From Ginsengibacter sp963792025 (GTDB taxonomy: Bacteria; Bacteroidota; Bacteroidia; Chitinophagales; Chitinophagaceae), in assembly GCA_963792025.1 (NCBI GenBank), contig CAWBUS010000012.1, positions 1-64,000 on the forward strand: a stretch of 64,000 nt of DNA. Reading direction: 5' to 3'. Positions 8,204 through 16,149 of the stretch are shown here, piece after piece. The notes beneath the pieces were generated by a model. It was given only the letters and a program-made list of their open reading frames with translations, ran no database searches and was not told where the DNA came from. Positions within the stretch are counted from its first letter, which is position 1; each line of letters opens with the position of its first letter. Position numbers and translations under genes: made by a program.

Positions 8204-8776
8204 TTATTTTTTAGTAAGGTGATTAATCATCATATTCCTGTAATGTTGCAGGTCCGGCAGCGGCACATGTTCTTCTTTTGCTCTTTCGTCCCAGCCTCTA
8301 AGCGTAATGTATAAGGTAAACAATTCCTCTTTTTCGAAATCTCCTGCTTCCTGTTCGTTCATGCGCCCACCCTGGAAGTTTAATGTGCTTTTACTGGCTT
8401 CTGAAAGCTTGTCATAGTAGGCAGGATTTTTATAAGTAAGGTAACGTTTGGCAGCGACATGCGATTCAATGAGTCTTGTTATTTTTTTAGAAAACCCTTT
8501 CCCCGCCAGGTATTCGGCACCAATTTTTTCGTGATCCACAATGCCATACCCATCCATATAATCCACGTCCATAATATGCTCGCATAAATGCCCAATGTCG
8601 TGAAAGAAGGCAGCAAGAATTACTTCATCATCATAGTTCCCTTTTTCAGCCAACTGAGCGCACTGGCACATGTGCTCAATTTGCGAAACTGGTTCACCAA
8701 TATAATCTTCGTCTCCATAGTTGTTATAAAGACTCATTATTTCATCAACAACTTCTACTGCCTTGGATTCTTCCAT
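8204..8776 (-). CDS. PhnZ/TmpB-like HD-domain phosphonate oxygenase
   Basis: A 190-residue HD-superfamily protein. The metal ligands are in QIEHMCQ, AAFFHDIGHLCEH and a later histidine in IVDHEKIGAEYL. The N-terminal loop NNYGDEDYIGEPVSQ carries Y25 and E28, matching the Tyr and Glu that PhnZ uses with its mixed-valent di-iron centre. That enzyme cleaves 1-hydroxy-2-aminoethylphosphonate oxidatively to glycine and phosphate; TmpB does the same for the trimethylated substrate. No partner 2-oxoglutarate hydroxylase (PhnY*/TmpA) is present, so an already hydroxylated substrate may be used. It is first in the operon, 29 nt after the end of a group II intron. Confidence 0.82.
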   Translation of the reverse strand: MEESKAVEVVDEIMSLYNNYGDEDYIGEPVSQIEHMCQCAQLAEKGNYDDEVILAAFFHDIGHLCEHIMDVDYMDGYGIVDHEKIGAEYLAGKGFSKKITRLIESHVAAKRYLTYKNPAYYDKLSEASKSTLNFQGGRMNEQEAGDFEKEELFTLYITLRGWDERAKEEHVPLPDLQHYRNMMINHLTKK

Positions 8777-8805
8777 AATTTATTTGCAAATATTGAAAAG
8801 AAAAA

Positions 8806-8882
8806 ATCGAGTAGGAAGGTAGCCATTAATTGACTACCTGTCCTCTCACACCACCGTACGTACCGTTCGGTATACGGCGGTT
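8806..8882 (-). ncRNA. Group II intron domains V and VI
   Basis: Downstream of the maturase stop, CCGCCGTA (plus 8873-8880) pairs with TACGGTGG (plus 8851-8858) around a TACC/GGTA upper stem, giving the short conserved domain V hairpin. It is followed by GTGAGAGGAC, a GGTAG/CTACC stem for domain VI, and the 3' end CTCGAT. This part carries the splicing active site and the branch-point adenosine. Confidence 0.8.
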
Positions 8883-8884
8883 TG

Positions 8885-10159
8885 TTAGAAAAGTTTCCTC
8901 TGGTGTTCCGTTTTCCAGTAGTAATAGTTAGTGAACCCAACGTACCCTTGCCGGCTAAAGTATTCGTTATTTAAGGCACGGCATAGTACCGGGCTGTGCG
9001 CTACCCTGCAATAACTTTTGCGGCTGTTGCTCCACTCGTATGCCTTTTGCTTCGGGATGCCCAGGTTTATTAAGTGCATCCCTTTAGTGTTGGGCTTCTT
9101 CCATTGTTTCCATATGCCTGTTCGTAGTCTTGTCCGTACTAATTTGTCCAGTTCTTCCATCTTACTTTTGGCTTTAGCTATCACAAAGTAATTTACCCAC
9201 CCACTGATTATTGCTTCCATTTTCTTTATCTTTTCTGCCGCTGATGATGGGTCATTGCGCCTCGTTTTCTCCTTCATCTTTTTCTTTATTCTTGCAACAG
9301 ACTTAGGGGCAATGCATATTTCCCATTTGTTCTCCCTTTTATAAAATGAAAATCCTAACAGCGTACTATCTGTGGGTTTACTGATTTTGCTTTTTGTGCG
9401 GTTTACTTTCAGTTTTAGTTTGCTTTCTATGAACTTCGTGATGGTTTCCTTTACCCGTCGGGCGGATTTCTCACTCTTTACATAAATACTGCAATCATCG
9501 GCATACCGTACAAAACGATGGCCTCTTGCCAATAATTCTTTATCCAATTCATCCAACACAATGTTTGATAACAACGGGCTTAGCGGACTACCCTGTGGTG
9601 TGCCTTCTGTGCGGGGGCTTGCCACGCCGCCTTCCATGATGCCACTGGTAAGATAACTGCGTATAAGCTTTAGCGTTGGCTTGTCGGTTATCTTCCTGGA
9701 CAGTGTACTCATCAGACGGTCGTGATTTACCTTGTCGAAGAACTTTTCTACATCCAGCTCTATCACCCATTCATATCCTTCGTTTAGATTTGACTGCGCC
9801 TGCACCACTGCCTGATGTGCATTGCGCCCTTCTCTGAATCCGTAGCTGTAATGGGAAAATTCTGCTTCGTACTTTGGGCTTAGCCATTGGGCGATCCCTT
9901 GTTGCAATAGCCGGTCTGTTACTGTGGGTATTCCTAACATTCTTACGCCGCCCTGTGCCTTGGGTATTTCTACCTTGCGCACTGCCTGCGGTTTGTAAAT
10001 GCCTTCTAAAATATTGCTCCTTAACGTTTGCCAGTTGGCATTGAGGTAGTCTCCAAGTTCATCGGTCTGCATACCATCTACGCCTCCGGCTCCCTTGTTG
10101 GCAGTTACCTGCTTCAAGGCTTTTTGCACGTTTCGGATGTCTAAAATTTCTTCGAGCAT
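8885..10159 (-). CDS. ltrA: Group II intron reverse transcriptase/maturase
   Basis: A 424-residue protein with the retroviral-type reverse transcriptase blocks in order: NKGAGGVDGM, IPTVTDRLLQQ, YGFREGRNAH, the ELDVEKFFDKV strand with the first catalytic Asp, TPQGSPLSPLLSN, and the FVRYADDC catalytic centre. A maturase (X) domain follows (about residues 300-370, with SGWVNYF). There is no HNH endonuclease domain, and the length is normal for class C or other endonuclease-free lineages. It helps the intron RNA fold, splice and retro-insert. There is no frameshift. It lies in domain IV of the intron at 8806-10724. Confidence 0.93.
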   Translation of the reverse strand: MLEEILDIRNVQKALKQVTANKGAGGVDGMQTDELGDYLNANWQTLRSNILEGIYKPQAVRKVEIPKAQGGVRMLGIPTVTDRLLQQGIAQWLSPKYEAEFSHYSYGFREGRNAHQAVVQAQSNLNEGYEWVIELDVEKFFDKVNHDRLMSTLSRKITDKPTLKLIRSYLTSGIMEGGVASPRTEGTPQGSPLSPLLSNIVLDELDKELLARGHRFVRYADDCSIYVKSEKSARRVKETITKFIESKLKLKVNRTKSKISKPTDSTLLGFSFYKRENKWEICIAPKSVARIKKKMKEKTRRNDPSSAAEKIKKMEAIISGWVNYFVIAKAKSKMEELDKLVRTRLRTGIWKQWKKPNTKGMHLINLGIPKQKAYEWSNSRKSYCRVAHSPVLCRALNNEYFSRQGYVGFTNYYYWKTEHQRKLF

Positions 10160-10724
10160 GTTACTAAAAAAAAAACTTCCTTCCGGCGACAGTCTTTATT
10201 GGCTGCGTGGCTTGGCTCAACTCCTCCTCTCGTTTTACTTTCAGCTTCCGGCCTATCCTCACGAGAAGTAGTTCGCTGTTGAGTTTCGGTTGTTACAGCT
10301 TTTGCCATAAACCTTTTAATTTCTTCGCCTTTCTAACATTCAGCCCTTCGTCCTTTTGTGAGACTTCCACATTTCCCCTTCCAGTGGGTTGTAGCTCGTT
10401 TCCGGCTTACTATGGCTTCTGCTGACTTCTTAACTGATAAGAGTATCTGTCAGATCTCTCAGGGTAAGTGTATCCGCTTTCCTTTCATGTAGCCTCTGCA
10501 TTTACATGGTAGTGCTCTGTTCAGTATAGGGCTTTTGTTTGTTTAGCAACATTACCCACACTACCCTGCCTTGTATGCAGTTCCTGTTCGTAGGCCCGAA
10601 TGTTTGCCGCCAGCTTCCTTCAGATTCCACCTCACGATGGACACCCTTGCTCTTGGCTAATACTCCCTACTGTAAAGCGTATTCGGGACTTGCACCCTAT
10701 AGCTGATATGCATGCCTGACGCAC

Positions 10725-10757
10725 TAAAATGAGACGGAATAAATTCAATTCCGTCTC
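10725..10757 (-). terminator. Intrinsic terminator of susC-susD (T-run interrupted by the intron)
   Basis: GAGACGGAAT and ATTCCGTCTC (plus 10731-10740 and 10748-10757) form a perfect 10-bp stem with a 7-nt loop. On the minus strand it is followed by ATTTTA and then the intron start. It lies 59 nt after the susD stop codon. With the intron removed, the T-run would read ATTTTATTTTTCTTTT. Confidence 0.8.
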
Positions 10758-10816
10758 TATGTTCTAAAACCAAACTGGACTAATTTATTTTTTAGTTGTA
10801 TCTATTAATCAACAAT

Positions 10817-12442
10817 CTATTTTAACAACCACATTGTTTGATTGAGATCGTCTGCTGCAAATTGTTGTGCTGATAAGGCCGCTGCATAGTTAGCCCCATT
10901 CTGCTGCTGCTCCGATTGAGGGTACGCCCATCTCTTAGGTATAACACCGTTGTTTCCAACACCTGCCCCACTTTGAAATGCTGGTACTCCTGTTCTCCTC
11001 CAGTTAAAATAGGCCTCATAACCGGAATTTTCGAACATTGCAAGATATTTTTGAAGTACTATTTGATCGATTGCCGTTGCCTGTGTTGAAGAAAGTTTCA
11101 CCGACGGCTGGGAATAGTAAGTTGAAAAATCAAAAGTAAATGGATATGGAGCAACCTGCGTTACGGAGTTAGCTCCAGCTGGAAGAAAGTAGGCTGTCTG
11201 GTTACTTGAACTAGTGTCAATTCCATAAAATTTCAACGATTGAGCGATCCCGGTTCTATAATACGTTTCTGCGTTACCGTTAGCCCATCCTCTTTTAATT
11301 CCTTCAGCAATGTTAAAAAGCATTTCTTTATAACCCACCAATACATCTGGCTCGCCCGTAAAATTATAGTAATAGCGATACCTGTTAATAAATGAATATT
11401 TTCCTGCACTTGCATTTCCATACATGCTTTGAACGGGCTCACCTGTGCTGGCACCCACAAAGTATTTGAACTGAACGGGATTAGGATCAGTTCCCCACAG
11501 TGCTGAGGCTGGCTCACAGGTAATAAACACACGGGCATCATTTAAAGTTTTAAGTGCATCCACATAAGTAGATGCCATATTGAACCTTCCTGCAATGGAA
11601 CCATAATTACTTGGATTAAAAGGATACGTGCTATAAGTATTTGAATTACCCGGATTGTATACAAATTGAAAATCATCGCCCTGGGCTGTAAAAATGGGGT
11701 ATTTTGAAGGGTTACCGATTATAGCGGCGAATTGACCGGGAACATTCAGCGTCGCATCTGATGCTTTATTGCTAAGACTCACGAGCACTCTGAGTTTAAA
11801 AGAATTGACAAGCTTCTGCCAGGAAAAAAGGTTGCCACCATAAAAAATATCCTGCGCATCGGACAAAGAATTATCATTTTTACCCATTAGTGCTGAAAAT
11901 TCAGTGTTAGCAGAATCCAATTCGTTTAATACATATTGAAACACCTGTTCCTGCGGAGTATAATCAGGCGATGAAATGGCAGGAGCTTGCAGTGCATCCG
12001 TTAAGGGAACATCTCCAAACATCGATGTTAAGTTATAAAAATAATAGGCTTTCACAAATTTGCCAACAGCATCATATGGATTTTCAGGATCTGCTCCTCT
12101 CGCAATTGCTTCATCCTGCATTTTATTTACATTTTTCATTACGAGGTAAGGATCAAAAGAACTGTTGTCGGCAGTCCACGAATAAATATTATTACCATAA
12201 TAGTCATAATTCTGACAGTGATATTGATTCCAGTCTGGCACGTTATCCCATGAATTAATGCCCCCAAGGCTGCCCTGGCTGCCGGTCCCTGATACATCAG
12301 TTAAAACGGTTCCCAGAATTAAGTTAGGGGGTACGCTCGGCGGGTTATTGGGATTAACTTGCTTATCGATAATTTGTTTATTGCACGAAGTCAATATTAA
12401 ATTGGCAATAAGAATAAATAAAATATATTTTACCTGTTTCAT
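10817..12442 (-). CDS. SusD/RagB-family outer-membrane lipoprotein (SusD-like_2)
   Basis: A 541-residue lipoprotein: the signal ends in a LILTSC lipobox, so Cys20 is lipidated and the protein is tethered to the outer membrane. The body shows the SusD-like TPR helices (YDAVGKFVKAYYFYNLTSMFGDVPLTDAL) and the C-terminal IVLQKYLAMFENSGYEAYFNWRRTG segment. These proteins form the lid of a SusC pore and bind the ligand outside the cell. It lies 20 nt after susC, so both come from one mRNA. Although such pairs usually import glycans, the Pho-box promoter and phosphoesterase neighbour suggest a phosphorus-containing ligand. Confidence 0.93.
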   Translation of the reverse strand: MKQVKYILFILIANLILTSCNKQIIDKQVNPNNPPSVPPNLILGTVLTDVSGTGSQGSLGGINSWDNVPDWNQYHCQNYDYYGNNIYSWTADNSSFDPYLVMKNVNKMQDEAIARGADPENPYDAVGKFVKAYYFYNLTSMFGDVPLTDALQAPAISSPDYTPQEQVFQYVLNELDSANTEFSALMGKNDNSLSDAQDIFYGGNLFSWQKLVNSFKLRVLVSLSNKASDATLNVPGQFAAIIGNPSKYPIFTAQGDDFQFVYNPGNSNTYSTYPFNPSNYGSIAGRFNMASTYVDALKTLNDARVFITCEPASALWGTDPNPVQFKYFVGASTGEPVQSMYGNASAGKYSFINRYRYYYNFTGEPDVLVGYKEMLFNIAEGIKRGWANGNAETYYRTGIAQSLKFYGIDTSSSNQTAYFLPAGANSVTQVAPYPFTFDFSTYYSQPSVKLSSTQATAIDQIVLQKYLAMFENSGYEAYFNWRRTGVPAFQSGAGVGNNGVIPKRWAYPQSEQQQNGANYAAALSAQQFAADDLNQTMWLLK

Positions 12443-12462
12443 ATTTTTCTGCTTTGTATGGA

Positions 12463-15400
12463 TTAGAATGATAGATTTACATTGAAGCCGTAGCTGCGTG
12501 TTGTTGGTGTTTGCAATCCTGAGCCAGAATCCTGGGTATACTGGTCCACATCTACATCCTTATACTTGTTTGGGAAAAAGTATAATAAATTTCGCCCAAC
12601 GAAAGAAACACTTGCTTCGCGAATAAAAGATTTGCTGCCAAACAAATTTTGCGGAAGGGTATAGGACAGAGTCACCTCTCTTAATTTGGTGTAAGTCTTT
12701 TTAATTATATCCAGGTCGGGAATAGAAGCTTCGCGTGTAACAAATGGCTGCACCTGGCTTTTAGTAGCGTTTTGAGTAACTGTAAGATCCTTGTAATTGG
12801 TAATTACTCCTGTCAGCGGATCCAGCACAATTGGTGCACCAGTAAGGTTTACGCCGTCGCCCAGGTAAGCTGCAATGTTAGCTTCATCCATTGGCCTCGC
12901 TGCTCCCAAAGCACCGGTAGCGCTTTCTATATGACGACCTCCCTGCAATGTTTTCTTTCTAACATAATCTTCCATCACACCACCAACCATTCCATCAAAT
13001 TGAAAGTGTAGTGAAAAGTTTTTATAGCTAACCATGTTTATCAAGCCCCACTGCCAGTCAGGGTCGGCATGGCCGAATACTTTTTGCGCTGCAACTCCTA
13101 AATCGGAAAAACGCATATAAACTCCCGATGCCGGATCAATCACCATTTTGCCGTCCGGCGTTCTTACGAAAGCATTTCCATAAACCAGGTCAATCCTTTT
13201 ACCATCGTACTCATAGTTATTCGGGTTCGAATTTTTTACCCATTTTCTTACATAGGTAGAAAAATTAGCCGTTACATTCCAGCTAAAACCCTTTGGATTA
13301 ACAATAGGCCTGGCATTCATGGTAACTTCCCATCCATCATTCGTATATACGTTTCCGTTAGTCAGGTACGAAGAATAGCCGGATGACGGCGAAGTGCCCT
13401 GGCCTACTATTGCATCATCTTTATAATGATAATGAGTTACATCAAAAGCTAAGCGGTTGTTGAAAAAACGAATATCCGCACCAAACTCAGTCGCTTTCCG
13501 TGACTGGGTATGAATGGTTGGGTTAATGGTTTGATCGCTATATTTCGCACTATTTTGACTGTTATAGGTTGGCGCCAAAGAATACGTTGGCGTAAATTGA
13601 TAAACCGGGCCTCCATAAGGAGAACTCCACGTATACCCGTAACCTCCGGCGGGAGTGGCGCTTACATCCGGCGAGAAAAAGGCGGTGGTACCACCGGCTT
13701 TACTTTCAGCATATGATCCCCTGAATTTTAAGAATGAAATTACTTTTGGCAAGTGCACATATTCCGAAACAACTGTTGCCAGGTTAAATGAAGGATAAAA
13801 GTAGCTGTTTGCATTTGCGGGCAGAGAAGATGATTTATCAACGCGGCCGGTTACATTTGCCGTTATAAAAGATTTGTATCCAAGATCCACTGAATAGTAG
13901 GCACTTAAAACCAGCAGGCTTGAGTGGAAGCTGCTTCCTGTCAGTGTACCCTGTGAATTAGAAAATGAATAAACACCAGGAACGTTCAAATAGTTGGTGG
14001 ATTCAAAGTTCGAATTAAAACTAAAGTCCCTCACGTTACCGCCACCCAGGGCTTGCAGATCCAGGAATCCTAAGATATTATCTTTATGATATCTTACCTG
14101 TAACTCTTCATTAGATTCAAACAAAGATCTCCTGTCTTCACGGTAATCACCCTGGTGAAGTTCCCTGCCATAGACGTCGGCAGAATAAGGCATCTTTTCA
14201 GAATTAAACATATCGTATGCAGTCATACTTGGCCTGAACTGAAAATCAAGATTGTCATTTAACTTATAGTTAAGGGATGCGTATCCATACTCATTATTTT
14301 GGTAATGCCCCCTCAACCATTCGTAAGACATGAACCATGGATTGTTGTACCGGTAGTACTCCTCATAATTTTGCTGAATACCTGTTTTTCCAGGTTGCCA
14401 GTAATTACGGATATTCGGATCTGATACGCTCCAGTCAGCACCTCCCCAGAGTATAAGATTGTAGATAATACTATTAGGCCCGTAATTAACGTCGGGCACA
14501 TTTGGAGTTGATTGCCTGCTGTAATTGAAATAAGTGGTTAAACTCAATTTACTATTGAACCTTTCAACAAGGCTGGCGGTAAAGTTCCCGTTGTTTAACT
14601 TAGTATTAGGTACAATACCTTTTTGGTATGTATTCCCAATGGAAACACGAAAATCAGTTTTTTCAGTGGATGAACCTACCGAAATACTATTCGACTGGAG
14701 AAGGCCGGTTTGTAAAAATCTTGGAAGATTATTTTTTCCTCTTGCAAGCCATGGTGTTGGTGCCACATGACCTGTATACATTGTTCCATCAGCAAAGGTA
14801 GTTGTGTAGTCCTGGCCGGGATCATAAACTCCGTCATACTGGGGTATTAGCTGTCCTCTGAACTGAGGACCCCAAACATCATAATCGTAGTCGTTAATCC
14901 CAACTCCCACTGCTCCACTTCCGAAATAAGAAGCAGGGCTGGACCCACCGCCGCCAAATGCATACTTCCCGTTATCGCCCGGGCCATATTCATCATTATA
15001 TTTCGGTAATGCAATAAATCCTTTATTGAACTGTGTGCTCGAATTAAAAGTTACCTGCAAACCTCCTTTATTTTTAGTACCCTTCTTAGTTGAAATTATG
15101 ATTGCACCGTTTCTTCCAAGGAAGCCATAAAGAGCTGCCGCATTTGGCCCCTTCAGTACTGTAAAAGTTTCAATATCATCGGGATTAAGATTATAAGTAT
15201 CTGAGCTGATAGGAACACCATCAACAACGTATAAAATACCTTTCTCGCCTCTAACTAGTACGTCAGGTGAATGCCCAATTTCCGAATTAATATTTATGGT
15301 AAGACCGGCTACATTTCCCTTTAATGAATTAATTGGATCTGCTTCCCTGGCTTTCACAAGCGAGGGAGCATCGATTGACTGAATAGAATAGCCTAAACGT

Positions 15401-15765
15401 TTGGTTTCTTTCTTAATACCGGTAGCGGTAATAACAACTTCATTTAGTCGCTGCGTTGAAGCGGAAAGTTGAATAGTTGGATTTTTTTGAGAGGAACTAA
15501 TTTCCACGGCTTCATAACCAACAAATGTTGCAAGAATTTTTGCGCCCTGAGGTGCATCCAAGGTAAAATTTCCGTCCGCATCAGTAGAAGTCGCAATTTG
15601 AGAATTTTTTACTGAGATAGTTACTCCCGATAGTGGAGTTTTGGTGGCCGCATCAATAACTTTTCCCTGGATTTTACTAACCTGGGCATAAGTTATTGAC
15701 GTTATAGAAAAGAGAAGTACTGCAAGAAATAACATTCTCGCTAAGGGCAGGTTGAATTGCTTCAT
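12463..15765 (-). CDS. SusC/RagA-family TonB-linked outer-membrane transporter
   Basis: About 1100 residues. After a signal peptide (MKQFNLPLARMLFLAVLLF...TYAQ) comes a carboxypeptidase-like beta-sandwich (IQGKVIDAATKTPLSGVTISVK), then the plug domain (SPDVLVRGEKGILYVVDGVP, VLKGPNAAALYGFLGRNGAI) and a 22-strand barrel ending in NVNLSF. The frame is open ten codons further upstream; the start with the signal peptide is chosen. It would pull a ligand delivered by SusD through the outer membrane with TonB energy. No sigma/anti-sigma pair is adjacent. Regulation appears to be through the 11-bp repeat array at 15793-15870. Confidence 0.94.
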   Translation of the reverse strand: MKQFNLPLARMLFLAVLLFSITSITYAQVSKIQGKVIDAATKTPLSGVTISVKNSQIATSTDADGNFTLDAPQGAKILATFVGYEAVEISSSQKNPTIQLSASTQRLNEVVITATGIKKETKRLGYSIQSIDAPSLVKAREADPINSLKGNVAGLTININSEIGHSPDVLVRGEKGILYVVDGVPISSDTYNLNPDDIETFTVLKGPNAAALYGFLGRNGAIIISTKKGTKNKGGLQVTFNSSTQFNKGFIALPKYNDEYGPGDNGKYAFGGGGSSPASYFGSGAVGVGINDYDYDVWGPQFRGQLIPQYDGVYDPGQDYTTTFADGTMYTGHVAPTPWLARGKNNLPRFLQTGLLQSNSISVGSSTEKTDFRVSIGNTYQKGIVPNTKLNNGNFTASLVERFNSKLSLTTYFNYSRQSTPNVPDVNYGPNSIIYNLILWGGADWSVSDPNIRNYWQPGKTGIQQNYEEYYRYNNPWFMSYEWLRGHYQNNEYGYASLNYKLNDNLDFQFRPSMTAYDMFNSEKMPYSADVYGRELHQGDYREDRRSLFESNEELQVRYHKDNILGFLDLQALGGGNVRDFSFNSNFESTNYLNVPGVYSFSNSQGTLTGSSFHSSLLVLSAYYSVDLGYKSFITANVTGRVDKSSSLPANANSYFYPSFNLATVVSEYVHLPKVISFLKFRGSYAESKAGGTTAFFSPDVSATPAGGYGYTWSSPYGGPVYQFTPTYSLAPTYNSQNSAKYSDQTINPTIHTQSRKATEFGADIRFFNNRLAFDVTHYHYKDDAIVGQGTSPSSGYSSYLTNGNVYTNDGWEVTMNARPIVNPKGFSWNVTANFSTYVRKWVKNSNPNNYEYDGKRIDLVYGNAFVRTPDGKMVIDPASGVYMRFSDLGVAAQKVFGHADPDWQWGLINMVSYKNFSLHFQFDGMVGGVMEDYVRKKTLQGGRHIESATGALGAARPMDEANIAAYLGDGVNLTGAPIVLDPLTGVITNYKDLTVTQNATKSQVQPFVTREASIPDLDIIKKTYTKLREVTLSYTLPQNLFGSKSFIREASVSFVGRNLLYFFPNKYKDVDVDQYTQDSGSGLQTPTTRSYGFNVNLSF

Positions 15766-15792
15766 AAACAATTTTATTTTTTGAATGAGGGG

Positions 15793-15870
15793 CAAAACTA
15801 TCTGTCCAATGTTAAGGATTCATTAAAGGCTTGTGAACAAAACGTTATGGAATTGTTAGTGGAATGTTAA
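15793..15870 (-). promoter_or_regulatory. Pho-box-like operator array and -7 element of susCD
   Basis: Read on the plus strand, six hexamers lie in exact 11-bp register: TGTTAA (15810), CATTAA (15821), TGTGAA (15832), CGTTAT (15843), TGTTAG (15854) and TGTTAA (15865), each separated by 5 bp. On the coding strand the consensus is TTAACA, like the PhoP box of Bacillus; 11-bp direct repeats are also the PhoB-box layout. The nearest hexamer ends 9 bp before a perfect -7 box TAGTTTTG (plus 15793-15800), and no -33 TTG is present at the proper distance, as expected for an activator-dependent promoter. The start codon is 27 nt beyond the -7 box. Confidence 0.65.
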
Positions 15871-15924
15871 GCAGAATTTACGAGTTGAATTTACTAATTG
15901 TCACTAATCAATTACGAAAATGCC

Positions 15925-15954
15925 ACCGGGCATGCCCCGAAATGTAAGCCCGGT
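15925..15954. repeat. GC-rich dyad with nested palindrome
   Basis: ACCGGGC (15925-15931) pairs with GCCCGGT (15948-15954), and the 5' arm is part of the perfect palindrome GGGCATGCCC (15928-15937). It lies between the phosphoesterase stop and the susC operator array, in a 384-nt gene-free gap. The role is unknown; it may help end transcription from upstream. Confidence 0.4.
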
Positions 15955-15999
15955 CTCCATTTAATGAAGATCGCGAGCTATGAAATTATTTTATCTTGA

Positions 16000-16064
16000 C
16001 CGGGTAGTTAGCCCGATTAAATAAAAAAAACAAAACCCGAATTTTCATTTTGAAAACTACCCGG
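16000..16064 (-). terminator. Large inverted repeat downstream of the phosphoesterase gene
   Basis: CCGGGTAGTT (16000-16009) and AACTACCCGG (16055-16064) are perfect 10-bp arms around a 45-nt A/T-rich loop that includes a run of eight A (T on the minus strand). It begins about 85 nt after the stop of the gene at 16150-18888, so a terminator or mRNA-end structure for that gene is likely. The long loop is unusual for a simple terminator. Confidence 0.4.
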
Positions 16065-16149
16065 CCTACGTTCGTCGGCAATATTTTAAAAACCCCGGCG
16101 TTGCCAAAACATTAGGTACAAACTTTTTATTAAAAAGTGATTACGGTTA

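Larger units (their letters stand above)
8806..10724 (-). mobile_element. Group II intron with encoded maturase, inserted after a terminator
   Basis: The minus-strand element starts with the group II 5' consensus GTGCGTC at 10724 and ends with CTACTCGAT at 8806, about 1.92 kb. The 5' part (10160-10724) holds the ribozyme core with GGGTGCAAGTCCCGA typical of domain I; the maturase ORF fills domain IV; domains V and VI follow. The 5' exon ends in a 10-bp terminator hairpin plus ATTTTA and the 3' exon begins TTTTTCTTTTC, so the intron split the T-run of the susD terminator. Insertion right after terminator hairpins is the known habit of class C introns. The intron looks complete and possibly active. 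Confidence 0.88.

Noticed and set aside
10207..10425. Open frame on the plus strand inside the intron
   Set aside because: It lies over the structured 5' ribozyme domains, is antisense to them and has no family-like motifs.
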